Origin: Sipunculus nudus
Lineage: Eukaryota; Annelida; Sipuncula; Golfingiida; Sipunculidae
NCBI GenBank assembly: GCA_026874595.1
Contig: CM049306.1
Location: forward strand, 99,253,642-99,317,641
Reading direction: 5' to 3'
DNA: 64,000 nt
Below are positions 38,543-51,388 of this stretch, piece after piece (positions within the stretch are counted from its first letter, which is position 1; every line of letters starts with the position of its first letter). The notes under the pieces were generated by a model. It was not told where the DNA came from, did no database searches, and saw nothing but the letters and a program-made list of their open reading frames with translations. The position numbers were made by a program, and so were the translations under genes.

Positions 38543-41183
38543 AAAAACTTTTTGGGAAAGACTTGAAATACTACTTTATCTCTGTTAGTAAATATTCATT
38601 AGACATTGGCACCCTTCCACTGACAATGGGGCAAGGGATGATATGTCAGATACCAAAGAAAGGGAAAAATAGTTTAAATTTGAAAAACTGGCATCCTATT
38701 TCGTTACTTAATACAGATTTTAAAATAATATCAAAGACATAAGCTTTTAAATTAAAATCTGTTCAACTTAAAATTATACACCAAGATCAAACGGGATTCA
38801 TTAAAAATAGATACATAGGGGAGAACATAATAAAAATCAGTGACCTGTTTTATCATTTGAAAAAGAAAAATATTTCAAGTTATCTTATTTCAATCGATTT
38901 TGAAAATGCTTTTGATTATTTAGAATGGCATACAAAATACTTTACAATCATTTAACTTTGGCCCAAGATTTAAGAAATGGATTAATATACTTTACTTTAA
39001 CATAACAAGTTGTGTTACTAATAGAGGTTGGGTTACAAAATATTTTCCAATTTCAAGGGGTGTAAGCAAGGCTGTCCATTGTCTCCTTATTTATTTATTT
39101 TATCAGCTGAAATCCTTGCAACAACTATTCGTCAGAACAAGAAAATTTAAGGAGTAATAATAAATGATACAGAACACAAAATAGTACAATACGCAGATGA
39201 CACAGCATTAATTCTTACTTGAGGCCATCAGTCTATTTATGAAGCACTGTTAACTTTTACTAATTTCAAAGAAATATCTGGTCTCAAAGTAAATCTTGAG
39301 AAAATAATTATAATGCCAATAACAGAGGATACAAAACATCATGAAAGTATTAAAAACTCAGGTTTGCAATGGTGCACAGAACCAATTAAACTCTTAGGAA
39401 TTAATATACATCCTAATTGGAGAAAAGTATTAGAAATTAATTACAAAGAAATCCTTAGTAAAATTAAAGTGATTGTTAATTAATGGACTGGAAGAACATC
39501 AACCCTGTCTGGTAGGATTACAATTATAAAAAATGTTATACTAACTCAATGAATATATTTTCTACAGGTTCTACCAAGCCCACCACCTAATTACATAAAA
39601 GAATTAGGAAAAATTATGTTCGCATTTTTATGGGGAAAGAAGCCAGATAAAATTAAAAGAAATACATTAGTAGGCCCAAAAATGAGAGAAGGGTTAAACA
39701 TGATCCATCTTAAGTCAAAAGTAGAATCCTTAAAAATTAGTTGGGTTAGAAGATTTTTAAATGGCTCTCTGAGTGATGGATGGAGGCAGGTGACTTATGT
39801 TCAGTTTGAAAGGAAGGGAGATATTTTATTTAAAGGTAACTTGAACACACATGACATAAGGTACTTTATGCATACATGCAGCAAATTTTAGATGGAAGTA
39901 TTGGAAGCTTGGTGTAGATATAACTACCAATATATTAGATCACCTACAGATATTTATTCTCAATCTCTCTGGTTAAATTCTTATAAAATAAATAAAGAGG
40001 TAATATACAATATAAAATTACATGTAATTAAAGAGGTAATATACAATAAAAAATTACATGAAGCTGGTATTATAAGAATAAATGTCATTACAAAGAAACA
40101 AAGAAATAAATACACCCTTTTGACATATGATGAATTAATCAAAGAAAAGAGATTACATTTTAACTATTTTGAATATTTAAGTTTAATAGACTCTATCCCT
40201 ACACCATGGAAACGGATTATAAAAACTACAAATCAAGATTTAAGCGTAGTAGAAAATAAAGAAGAAAAACTTATGAAGATGAAAAAGATCTCACAATAAA
40301 TTTACGGAGAATTGATTCAAAAAGTATTCAAAGAACCGGAAAATATAATTCAGAAATGGAATCAGGACTTAGAATTTGACTGTCATGAAGAGGTATTTAA
40401 AGCATTTGGACACATAGAAAAAGTCACAATTTCAGAGAAACTGAGAGATTTTCAGTTTAAATTAATACATAGAATTTTGCCTTTAAATTCATTCTTATTT
40501 AAAATAAAAAAAAACTAATTCTGAAAAATGTTCATTATGTTCTGAAACCAAAGAAACCTGTGGTCATATATTTTTTAATGTGTAATAATTAAAAAAATGC
40601 TGAAGGAATTTAAAGAATGGTTAAAACTACAAAAAGTCAATAGAGAGAATTGTTACCTTACCATGTCAACAGTGCTGTTTAACATTACTGGAATGCCACT
40701 CACAGATATGATAATACTATTGTTAAAAAAATGTATATGGATGTGTAGATGTAAAAACAGTTTGCCACTATTTCATGTTATACATAAATGTTATGTTAAG
40801 CAGATATACCTTATTGAAGAAAATACTTCCATCATCAGAGGAAAGAAAGACATGCATGACAAAAAGTGGAATAATTTGCAATTAGATTAACTGAATAAAA
40901 TGCATATGTGTACATATTTGTGTTCATGTGTATCTGCATGTGTTTGTGTATATATATGTGTATATATACATGTATGTATGTATATGTGTATATGTGCACA
41001 TATGTGTATAGGTTTGGAAGTTCTATATACTTCAGTTTGTTAGTTTGGGTACAATTTAAAGATATTTTTTGCCTCTTCTTGTATGTGTTTGGTCATATGT
41101 AATTGTACAGGTACATAATGTTTGTGGATATGTTGTTTTGTTTATGTAGTGACATGTAAATTCTGTTGAATTAATAAAAAAAA
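38543..41183 (+). mobile_element. L1/Tx1-type LINE, 5'-truncated and degenerate
   Basis: A 15 bp target duplication (AACTTTAACCAACCT at 38528-38542; one mismatch at 41184-41198) fixes the ends. The 3' end is A-rich (aataaaaaaaaaa). It encodes the reverse transcriptase core and C-terminal region of ORF2 only. The 5' part, including the endonuclease, is missing, as expected for incomplete reverse transcription. The 3' UTR after 40890 is TG/TA-rich. Confidence 0.95.
38650..40890 (+). pseudogene. LINE ORF2 fragment: reverse transcriptase and C-terminal region
   Basis: RT motifs read in order on the + strand: WHPISLLN, QTGFIKNRYIGENI, SIDFENAFDYLEW, QGCPLSPYLFILSAE, and the catalytic YADDTALI (39190 onward). 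Then come the thumb and an L1/Tx1-typical FLWGKKPDKIKR...GGLN-like stretch (GLNMIHLKSK) near 39616-39760. Stops interrupt the frame, for example at 39889 and 40297, and frameshifts are apparent near 38950 and 39060. The protein would copy LINE RNA into the genome by target-primed reverse transcription; this copy cannot. The L1/Tx1 group call rests on the C-terminal region and is fairly safe. Confidence 0.93.
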
Positions 41184-41840
41184 AACTTTAACAAACCTAT
41201 ATAGTAAACCTTAAGTGAAAATATTTTTTACACTGTACTCAAATCATGTCATTATACATATCTTGCAGAATATAGGTCACCTAGTTTCAGGTTTTCATGG
41301 ATATTTGCCCAAAACTTCCCCGGAATTGCGATAAAAACGCTAGGGCTAGACGATACCATTTTTTGCAATCTCTGACCATCTAGGTGCTGATAATCATATT
41401 TTTGGCCAGCTGCTTGGAGAATTAAGGTCACCATGACCTTATTTCAGGTTTCAACAGAGTTTGACCCTGAGTTTGTTAGAAGATTCAAGGACGAAAAGAT
41501 AGAAATTGTGCCCTGTCTGACTCACTGGATGCTTAAAATCATGATTTCTGCCTGTAACTTCACAAAATATAGGTTACAATGACCTACTTTGCAGTGTCAA
41601 AGTTGATTGGTTCAGGACCTCAGTAGATGTAGATTTAGAAATTTATAGGTCTAAAGTTTTCGGTTTGTCTTTTAAAAGCCAGACTGCTTCATTTGAAGGT
41701 CTCAGATAAAGAGAACAAATACAGGTTGCGCCACCAGTCTACAACAAAGGATGAAATACTCTATGATCAATATGCGTGGGAATCATTGCAATTAATGCAT
41801 TATTTAATGAGATTCTTGAGCCTTTGTATCAATTTTATAA

Positions 41841-42590
41841 TGTTACGTAACCTAATAACAACAGACCACGTAATCATGACTAGCATAAATCTTGTAACGG
41901 AGATTTTAAAAAAATCACGCAACACTAGGCAGCGTGAAATGTCTAGGGGAATGAATAAAGAAGTAAGTGGTTTTTTGTTAACAATTATAATTTATTCTTA
42001 GAACAATCCTAACTTTACAGTGCACTAAATCAAAACAATTACACAGTATAACAATAATAAAAATGTACATCATCAGAGTTTCCGGATCCTAGGCTTTGAT
42101 TTCTGGATACTACAACTATCAAAGCTCAACAAAAGTCCTTTAACACAAAAATCCATGTAAACAGTTCAAATAAATCTTCCCAAAGAATAGTCCGCTTTAA
42201 ACTCGAAAAAAATCTTTTGTAATCCAAAAGTGAATTTCTGGTAATAATCCAAAAGGCAAACTGAAGGCAATCCGTATATAAAGTCTGTATAAACTCCATG
42301 GAATATGTGTAAGTTCTGCAATTATCGGAAAGGCCCAGAAAACTGACGAGAGAGTCACACTCTTCCGTGTCCTCTGATATTTTCCTCTCTGCCGGCTCTA
42401 AACACAGCCCCTGTTTATAGCTTTTTCACCTGAAGCCCAGAACCTTCGAATCTGGAATCCTCTGGACTACAGCGAGCGCTGTGTCTCTACAACCCAGCGT
42501 TCAACCAGTACTGTTCCCATAGCAATGCTCAGGGCTTGAGCCTAACATGAATAAGAACGCCAGGCGCATAATAAACAGATACATGTAACA
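41841..42590. mobile_element. Solo-LTR-like element, copy A (TG...CA)
   Basis: A 750 bp insertion begins TGTTACG and ends TGTAACA, flanked by ATAA on both sides (41837-41840 and 42591-42594). Removing it restores the host module phrase 'tttataattatt', seen uninterrupted near 43232. A homologue at 49971-50732 has the same ends. A 5'-TG...CA-3' structure with a 4 bp TSD fits a solo LTR. No internal retroviral-type domain is present, so the family is unknown and a DNA transposon with short inverted ends is not excluded. Confidence 0.75.
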
Positions 42591-43539
42591 ATAATTATTC
42601 GGGGGGGGGGGGGGGTACTTACCAGCCCAGTAGCTCGGAGGATATATGTCGCAGTGACTTCATTGCAGTGACCTAATTTCAGAGTTTCAAGGAGATTGAA
42701 CCTCCCAGGAAGTCATATTAAAAGATCATAGGCTGAATGGATGCAATCTGTGTCTCGTCTAACTCATTGGGTGCTCCAAAAAAATTTTAGCACGTAATTC
42801 GTAAGGAATAGGTCACTATGTCATATAGTTTAGGTTTCAAAAGAGAATGGCCTAGAACCTCCTTGGATGTACTGTTAGAGGTTTCTAGGTATAACGGTTA
42901 CAGTAGGTGTGTTATTAACAGCCATACTGCATTATTTTAAGGTCTCAAGAATACCAAAAGAATACGTAAAAAAATTGAAAAAAATATAACAGGTGGCGCC
43001 ACCAATCTGCAGGAACTGGCACATCCAATCATCAATATACAGAGAAGGAATCATGACAATCAATGCGTTATTTATTGACACTATATGGTATATCTCTATT
43101 ATTTAATTAAAATTTGAGATAGGCAGACAAGAAGCCACCAGTCTGCAGGAACTGATGATAAACTCTATTAACAATATACAGAGAACGAATCATGGCAATC
43201 AATACATCATACATAAAGATACTTGAGCTTTACATCAAATTTATAATTATTTGGGGGGGGGCGGGCACTTACAAGCCTAATAGCTCGGAGGATAGAGGTC
43301 GTAGAAGAAAGAAAGAAAGAAAGAAATAGTTTATTCAGGAATAAAGGCCTCAGGCCCAAAGTTCCATTTACAAACACCAATATTTCATTTTACAATACAA
43401 ACTGAATCATAACCATAGTTATGCATTTGAAGTACAAATAGAAATAAATAACTAACAATACATATTTGTTCATCTCTAGATGAACATAAAACATGAATGC
43501 AAAACTTATGTAACATGCCATAAAGTGGTGCTGTAAATA

Positions 43540-46500
43540 TTAATTTTCTAACATTTTCTGTCTCTTAACAAAACCTTTATAAACATAAGCTGCTAAATTT
43601 GAAATATCTGATGGATTTTCCAAATTGAGTATTCTTTTCAAGTTATATTCATGTGGTTGTACCAGATCTCTTCTTAAATATAACAGACGTAAGTCATTGT
43701 ATAAAGGACATTCTAACAAAAAATGACTCTCGTCTTCCAAAATATTGTAACCATGTCGATAACAGTATATACATATTCTTTCCTCTCCGTCTAATCCTTT
43801 GTGTCTCCCTGATTCTATAGCTAGTCTGTGGTTGCAACATCTTAATTGAGCGAGTGCCTTAAAATGTTTTTTATTTTGTACACATAATAAATATTTTTCA
43901 ACAGTTAACAATGACTTAAAGATTCCATAGAAGTATAATTTATTTCAAGAGCGAACGTCATTTTGCCAATTTTGGAGTGCCATGTCTTTTATTCTTTGTT
44001 TAAATTGAGTAATAAAAATGGTTATGTCTCCTATAGATTATACCAGCCACACATATCCAAAACCGGCTTGAAATAGTAAAGTCCTGATGTGAGTGACCCA
44101 ATTAATTTTTCCATTATTATCTGACTTCAATAAAAACTGATACAGGTGCTTTGGATATCTATGATCATCCATACGAACAATTTTCAACCAGTATTTAATA
44201 CAACGAACCGAGTATGTAACAAAAAGTGGCAGTCTACCACAGTCGCCCAAAACGGATGCATTTGGAGAATGTTCACCTAGACATAACACATACTTACAAA
44301 ATTTATGGTGAACTCTTTCAACTGTTTCAATTTTAGAATGGCCCCAAATCTCACACCCATACATAAGGATTGGGGCAACCATGCTATCAAATAATTTAAA
44401 AAGTTGTATAACTGTTAAATTTCCATACTTTTTATTAAAGTTCTTGATAACACTCACAGCTTTATTAGCCTGCATTGTTTACTGTTGATGTGCTCTTGTC
44501 CATGTTAATTTGGATGTAAAAATAATTCCGAGATATTTATAATGAGAGACTATATCTATTTTTCTGTTGTACAAGTGCCATTTTTCATTTTCCCGTAATT
44601 TACCTCCTCTTCTGAAAACCATAATTTTTGTTTTGTCCATATTAATTTTCATTCCAAATTTTTTACAAAAATCTTGCAGATGATAAATTTGCTTTTGTAG
44701 TCTGCCAACTGTATCGCCAAAGTTAACAATGTCATCAGCAAACATCAAGGTCATAATATTAAGTAAATCTTCATCAATAAAAATTCCTTTACAATCAGAA
44801 GTATTTAAATTTTTAAAATATTCATCAATAAATAGAGAAAAAAGTAAAGGACTCGTCATACAGCCCTGTCTTGTACCAACTGAACATTTGAAATAACTTG
44901 TAGTCCCTTTGTCTGTTATGATACAAGATTGCATTTTGGAGTACATTGATCTGATAATTTTAAGTATTTTACCATTTATGTTTTGTTTAAGTAGTGTATA
45001 CCATAGTATATCGTGTTGTACAGAGTCAAAGGCTTTGCTAAAATCCACAAATATACAATAGAACCTCCCCTTTCGTTTGCATAAATATTTATGGACCAAA
45101 GCTTGTAATACAAAAGCATGATCTATTGTGCTGTATTCCTTTCTATATCCTGCTTGTGCCTCTGATAAAATATTTTGTCTTTCAACATATTCAATTAACC
45201 TGTTGTTTAGGACTTTAGTGAATATTTTACCTAAAACATTTAATAAGGAAATGCCCCTGTAATTTTCCAGCTGATTTACTGAACCTTTTTTGTGTAACGG
45301 TAATATTATGGCTCTTCCCCAATCATCTGGAAATATTCCTGACTGAAAAATACTATTCAATAATGTAACCAATAAAGGAAGAAAGTAAAACAGACTGTCT
45401 TTGATTATGTCTAAAGATATTCCATCTGGCCCAGGTGACTTTCCTGTTTGCATTTGATCAATGGCATCTTTTATTTCCTTGTCAGTTATGCATGAATTTA
45501 GGAGCTCACACTCATATTTTCCATCATAACTTCTTTCTATAGATCTTTTAACACCTACTCTTATATCATCATTTATCTCATTTTTACAATTGTTAAGAAG
45601 ATTTTCAAAATAGTAATACCACTGATTTGGTTCTATGTTTGATATTTTCTTAGGTCTTTTATAATTCCGTACATATTTCCAAATATCATTGATGTTTTTA
45701 CTTTGAAAAGTTTTGTTGAATGTGTTATCTTTATGATTTTCCTTTTTAATACTACATAAGCTTTTAAATGCTTGTTTTTTACTTTTATAATCTGTCAAAT
45801 CATTTGGTTCCCCTGTTTTTCTATACTTAGTAAGAGCAGTCATCTTTACTGTTTTTGCTATGCAACAATCTTCATCCCATCAACTCGGTTGTCCTATTTT
45901 AGATTTGTCATAGCTTCTTACTTCTTCTGTAATTTTGTGGATGAACATTTTTAAGTGTAACACTGCTTTATTTACATCCATGTCAGCTATGTTTTTAAAA
46001 TTTTGAATAAGACTGACACATTCATGTTTTTCAAATGTGCATTTAATAGTATTTAAGTCTTTTGATTTTAATCTAAATTTGATCCAAGGTGAAATTTCAA
46101 TTTTCCTATGCATTTGCTTGAATCCTGATTTCATCTTCATAATACACTTTAAAGGAAAATGGTCTGACAAATCCATAGTTAGTACAGAAAAGGAATACAC
46201 ACTTTCAAATAATTCTGAGCTCAAAATTATGTAATCAACTACACTCTGCCCTGAGTGTGTAATGCAAGTATATTCACCTTCTGAATCAGTATTGAATCTT
46301 CCATTTACAATATGAATTCCAAAAGCACAGCATAATTGTTGTAAAGTGAAACCAAATTAGTTAACTTTTTTGTCTCTAGAATTTCTTTTCATATTAAAAT
46401 CATCTTTTGGATATGCTTCAGTAAGGCCAATAAAATCAAGTGAATCACTTTCAATAAAATCAGTCATATTACCCATTCTTGCATTTAGATCCCCCATAAG

Positions 46501-47157
46501 TATTAAATACAAATCTCCATATTTTGACAAGAGTTCAGTCATAACATTTTCCAATAACATAATCCCATTATGCTCATCTTTATTTTCATAGAAAGGTGAC
46601 CCCTCTGGTGGTATGTATGCACCTATCAGCAGAATATCTTTGGATATGTGTAATGCTGAACCTTCCAGAACCAGTGCAATTATATCATTATACTTATGTA
46701 CATTAACAATTTTTATTTGGCAAGGTTTTCTTATACCAACCAAAACTCCTCCCCTATTCATATCACTTCTGGCTTTACCGAAACAGTAGAAATCTGTAAA
46801 ATAGTCTACAAAGTCATCTGAATGAGCGGCCCATGTTCCTACAATACAAAATATGTCACTATTGGCAAGTAATTTTGAGAATTCTGGATTTTTCTGCTTT
46901 GATTTCAAACCACCCGCATTCCATGATATCAAATGTAATATATGATCATCATGATGATCATTATTATTCACAGTGCAAGGGTTAGTAGTTAAAATTGTGC
47001 TTACCTCATCATAAGATTCAAGTGCAGTGTTAATATTAGTGGGTTGTAGTGGCAAGTTTTCTTTCTGGGTTAGTTGAACTTCATTGGGGTCAGCATCTGA
47101 AACACAAGATGGAATATGATTTTTGAATTCATTTCGAGTATATGTCTTGCAGTACAA
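43540..47157 (-). pseudogene. LINE ORF2: APE endonuclease, reverse transcriptase, zinc motif
   Basis: The endonuclease has SWNAGGL (residues 78-84), RGGVLVGIRK, GAYIPP and GDLNARMG, with the SDH motif (MDLSDHFPLK) near 46160. The usual catalytic Glu of the ETW-like motif is Gly here (VGTWAA). RT motifs follow: GKSPGPDGI, YRGISLLN, FVDFSKAFDSV, GTRQGCMTSPLLF and FADDIV. The tail has a CIYC...HFLLECPLY zinc-knuckle-like motif. The whole 3.6 kb is one reading frame broken by five internal stops (about 46357, 45880, 44479, 44038 and 43943) and no frameshift. The given 5' boundary corresponds to a TTG, so the true start is uncertain. Confidence 0.95.
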
Positions 47158-47180
47158 AAAATTTAAGCTTGAACCCTGGC

Positions 47181-47938
47181 CTAATCCCTATTTATTTTCC
47201 GAATGTTTACCCACAGAATTAAACTGTTATTGGTATTGTCCCATTTAAACAATTGTCCATTTACATATAACTTGTCAAAGGAGATATAATATTCTTTGAA
47301 CTCCTTTCGAGCCTTCAACATGTGTGGAATCAGATTGCGTTGTGCCTCCCTGACCTGCTGGCTGAAATCATTGCTCACTCTGATGTCATCATCTTTAAGT
47401 TTCTCTCTTGCTTGCTGTAATACCTTCTCTTTGTCTTTGAACTTTGTGAATTTCACAATAACTGGTCTAGGTTTGTCCCGTTTCTTTTTCCCTGTCAATC
47501 TATGCGCTCTCTCAATGCCCAGATCCTGTTCTGTATCACATTTAATTCCTAATGTCTCCTTTATCACACTCTTCCCATGACTCTTTCTCTTTACTTTCTG
47601 GATATCCCATGAAAAATAAGGTTTTCTCTCCTTGATTGATTTTCAAGCTGTTCACATTTAGAATTCAGTAAGGTGTTTTCTGTTTCAAGTTGGTCAACTC
47701 TTTTTGTTATATTTATTAGTTGTGTTTCCAAAGTCCCCACACGTGTTAAAAGGCATTTAACCTGTTCAGATAGACTTGTGCCAGTTTCAGAGTTGTGACT
47801 AACACTTTTGTCCTTGGGCCTAGCTCCTGCCTGACTCTTTTGTCTAGGTGTCTGCGATATTTGACAGTCCAGCGACTGTGAGGGTGAAGCAAAGACGGGG
47901 CTTGTGGGTTGTGTCATGTCACCTGGCACGACACTCAA
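47181..47938 (-). pseudogene. LINE ORF1: coiled-coil/RRM RNA-binding protein, frameshifted
   Basis: A Ser/Thr/Pro-rich N-terminus precedes a heptad coiled coil (THRVGTLE-like to QLETENTLL) and RRENLIFHG, the usual entry to an L1-ORF1p-type RRM. After a frame disruption near 47570-47600, the frame 47567-47181 continues with IERAHRLTGKKK, RPVIVKFTKFKDKEK and NDFSQQVREAQRN, typical of the RRM/CTD part. The product would coat LINE RNA and chaperone nucleic acid. An ATG at 47917 is the likely start, because 47938 is TTG. Confidence 0.88.
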
Positions 47939-49970
47939 TGATCGTACTGACGTAATTTAAGAGTTTCAAGATTTTTAATTATTCTCCTTGAAAGTCATGA
48001 AGTATTGTAGGAAGATTCTAGGGAAAATTGATTCAATTCGTGCACCGTCTTATATCATGTTTTCGGTCAGTACGTCGCAAAATATAGGTCACCATGCCCA
48101 AATTTAAACTGTAAACTGTGACTGTATCTTAAGGTTTCAAAGGAGATTGGTCTAGGTCCTCCCTCACTGTACAGAAGCGGATCCGGGGGGGGGGGGGGTT
48201 TCATCCGGCGCAAACTTTTTTAAGAGTTTCAGACAAAATTTTGCGGCCTGCAACCCCCCCCCCCCCCCCTAAATCCTTGATCCGCCTCTGCTGCACATTT
48301 GGAAGATTCTAGGTCTAACGGTCGCGCTTTGTACTCTTTTTACAGCCGACTGCTTCATTTGAAGGGAGATATTTGTTGAAAAATTACTGGTGAAATATTC
48401 CATGATCAATATGCATGGCTAGAATTATGGCAATCAATGCATTAGTTATTCAGATACTGAAGCTCTTGAATCCCCTTGGGAGGGGGTAATTACAAACCCC
48501 GTTACTCAAAGGATAAACGTAATAGTAACCTAATTTCAGGTTTCCAAGGAGATTTTTTATTAATATCCATGGGTGTTTAGTTAGAAGTTTCTATGTCTAC
48601 GATTTGTGCCTTTTTAACGGACAACCGGGAGGACAGACGGACGGACGACGGGAATAAAGAGTGATCGCTATAGCTCAGATGACTTTTAAAAGAAAACACA
48701 ATGGATTTTTACTGAAGATTATAGGTGTATGTCTGTGTGTTTCAGTATTTTGATGTGGCCGAAATATCTTAGTGTATTCGACTCGAAGAATGCATATGCT
48801 TGATGTTTTCATGATGTGGACGGGATTGTTGCCATGGTCAATGCAGAAAAACAGGCGAACTAGGATATTATCTAAAAATTAATGATGATATGATATGTTT
48901 GATAGCACCAGTCTGACATTTGAATTGTAAAGACTGGCCCACTGCCACTTTTTATTATAAAACTACCACTCTTATTCTGTCAATATGACGATAAATAATT
49001 GTATATGATCACAAGTGAATAATTATATAATTATACTTACAAATCAATACTATTAAAACACTTATTCTACGAAATAATTATAATAATGAATAGTTATATT
49101 AATACAGGCAATGATATATTAGTGTTAATATTTTTATCATCTCCACTATCAGTATAATAAATATTACGTTTAACAGCAGTAGTAGTAGTAGTAGTAGTAG
49201 ACTAGTAGACTAGTAGAAGCAGTGGTAAAAGAAGTTTACTGATCGAAGTTACTACCACTATTATTGACTAGATATTGCTGTATACTGTATAAAACCAAGT
49301 GGTTCAAAACATAATATCCAGGCATGATACCAGAAAATTCAACCCGGAGAAAACACTTAGATCAAGGAATTATTAGATCACTTATTTACTGTGCTTCAAA
49401 ATTCTCATAATTTTACATGGTTATATTATGGCTTAAAATACGCCAAATCTTCATGTGTCTGGCCTTGACTATCGGTTCTTTTATCAAGCAAGGTGCGTTA
49501 ATAATACCAGCCTCACTGAATATTCCCCTGGATGTATATGGTGCCATGAATGTCCAATGGAATTCACAAAGAAAGACAAATGTTAAGTTTAATAAGGAAA
49601 CATTGCGGCTAATATGCAATGCATGAGAACTGCCTACTGAAAGAGAATCGACCTGGCTAAAATGATTGTTGGGGTTGCATCCAGCTGTAGCGCCCCCTGT
49701 TGGACCTTTAAGTCCCTAATTTGAATTGTTTGTGGAATGAATTGAGGGAAGGTATAAAGTCGACTCATGCATTTGGACCTGAATTTCTATAATGCGTTCT
49801 ACTGTTCAACCATGTTTCTAAATCCTTCCAAAATGACTGACTATAATAACAATAAAACATCATGTGTTCTAATGACTCTGTTTCATTTGCTATATATACA
49901 CTATTTTTATTATTGAGTATTTGCACTCTCACATGTATATATATATATATATAAATATATATATTTATAT

Positions 49971-50732
49971 TGTTACGGAACCTAATATAAACAGATCACG
50001 TATGCGTGATGTTCACAAATTTTGCAATGGAAATAAAAACAAATCAAATTCTGTAACACTAGGCAACGTGAAATATCTAGGGGAATAAAAAAGGAGTCAG
50101 TTTTTTTTGTTAACAAGTAACTATAATTTATTTTTAAAACAACCCTAACAATACAAAACACTAATTCAATACAATTATACAGTAAAACAGCGGTACAGCA
50201 ACAAGTCAATACAATCACATACCTGGATACCAACACCGTCACCACGATAAGTTCCCTAAATGTGTACTCTCGGAGAATGACAGTCCAGTGGAAAGTTCTT
50301 GCAACAACCCAGAAAGTAAACTGAAGCCCAAATGCATAAAATCCAGGAGAGATTTGAAGTCTTTGAAAATGTATAATTGCCGCATTCGTCGGATAAGGTC
50401 CTAGAATCTGACACACGCTTCTGCGTCCGCTGGAATCTTCTCTGCTCTCTGCCTCCCGTTCTAAAAAACAGCCCCTTTATATATCTTCACACCCCAAGTC
50501 GAAAATGTTCCACTTCTCGAACAGTCTATAAGATCTTGCACAACACGCGTTTCAGGAATTCTATAGAAAACAGCGCTGTGTATCTGCACACACCAGGCTG
50601 ATCACGTGACCCCGGCCAGGCGTAAAAACCCAAGTCTCACATGACAACGAGAGTTCAACCAGTAAGGATTAAACATAGAATGTAACAACAGGAGCTACGC
50701 CCATGTCACATAATAAAAGAGCACCTGTAACA
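49971..50732. mobile_element. Solo-LTR-like element, copy B (TG...CA)
   Basis: A 762 bp relative of 41841-42590, beginning TGTTACGG and ending CTGTAACA. ATAT lies on both sides (49967-49970 and 50733-50736), but the flanks are TA-rich, so the TSD is weak evidence on its own. Shared blocks include 'cacgtaat/cacgtatg', 'aacactaggca', 'ttgttaaca' and 'gttcaaccagta'. No coding domain. Confidence 0.72.
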
Positions 50733-50752
50733 ATATATATATATATATATAT

Positions 50753-51388
50753 CGCTGCTTCTTTAGCAAGGAGACTAAATACCAGATCTGGCACTTGGCG
50801 AATGGCAGCAGGGTGCCACGGATTTAAACTTTGACTTGGATGCACAATGCAATAGCACACTCTCATTGGTCTGATTACAAATGGTTGCTCTATATCAGCC
50901 CTGGTGGTGTAACCCAGAGAATCGTTCTGTTCAACTGCAGTGTTAAATCGCTTAGTGAGGAATGTAACAAGAGTGTTATCCATTTAGTAATAAAGAGAAA
51001 TTAAATTACTTTTTTGCACATACATTTATGGTTCATAAATCGAAGGTCCTTTAGCAAGTGTTGCGTGGAAAATGTAGTGAATATGAGAGGTGAAGCAAGC
51101 CATGTATTTGTAAAGTGTACATGAATCATCCCCAACGCCAATATCCATAAAACGATTGCACATTTTTCTCTGGACAAAAACATTCATAGCATCAGGCAAG
51201 GCTCCTCCGCCGAGGGAATACCTTATTGACACGGCTCCAGCTCGTATACAAGTAGTTGACAGAATATTCAGTTGGCGTGGTGAGGATATAAATAAAATAT
51301 GATGAACGGAGACAGGGATATTAAGTAGGGCTAAACTTCCGTGGGAAAAAAGTTGCAGTTTGTTGACGGGCTTGATATTACCTCCCTA
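50753..51388 (-). pseudogene. Unrecognised protein-like frame with two stops
   Basis: On the minus strand, one frame runs from about 51388 to 51026 without a stop (~120 codons, including AGAVSIRYSLGGGALPDAM). It then continues in the same frame through two TAA codons to about 50753 (for example NTLVTFLTKRFNTAVEQND and HPSQSLNPWHPAAI), ending against a (TA)n run. That length is unusual for DNA this AT-rich, so it is probably an old coding fragment. I recognise no domain. It is absent from duplication copy A, so it arrived later or was lost there. Confidence 0.35.

Larger units (their letters stand above)
43304..47941 (-). mobile_element. Near full-length APE-type LINE (minus strand)
   Basis: The element reads leftward: ORF1 (47938-47181), ORF2 (47157-43540), a short 3' UTR and a (TTTC)n tail, seen as GAAA repeats at 43306-43326. 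TCGTA flanks both ends (43299-43303 and 47942-47946), and the host module is continuous across the excised insertion. With APE endonuclease, FADD-type RT, no RNase H and a C-terminal zinc motif, it falls in the Jockey/CR1/I-type assemblage; the exact clade needs a tree. Confidence 0.95.
41199..48660. repeat. ~0.6 kb module tandem array, interrupted by an LTR and a LINE
   Basis: Units share 'gcggagaatataggtca'-like, 'ctaatttcaggtttc'-like, 'gccaccagtctgcag', 'atcaatatgcat' and 'ataattatt'+G-run phrases. The G-run junctions occur near 42592, 43241 and 48480, about 600-650 bp apart once the insertions are subtracted. The array ends in 'acggacaaccggg...gacggacgg...gtgatcgctatagctc' near 48617-48680, the same end as the 56.6 kb copy. 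It is non-coding. Confidence 0.8.
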
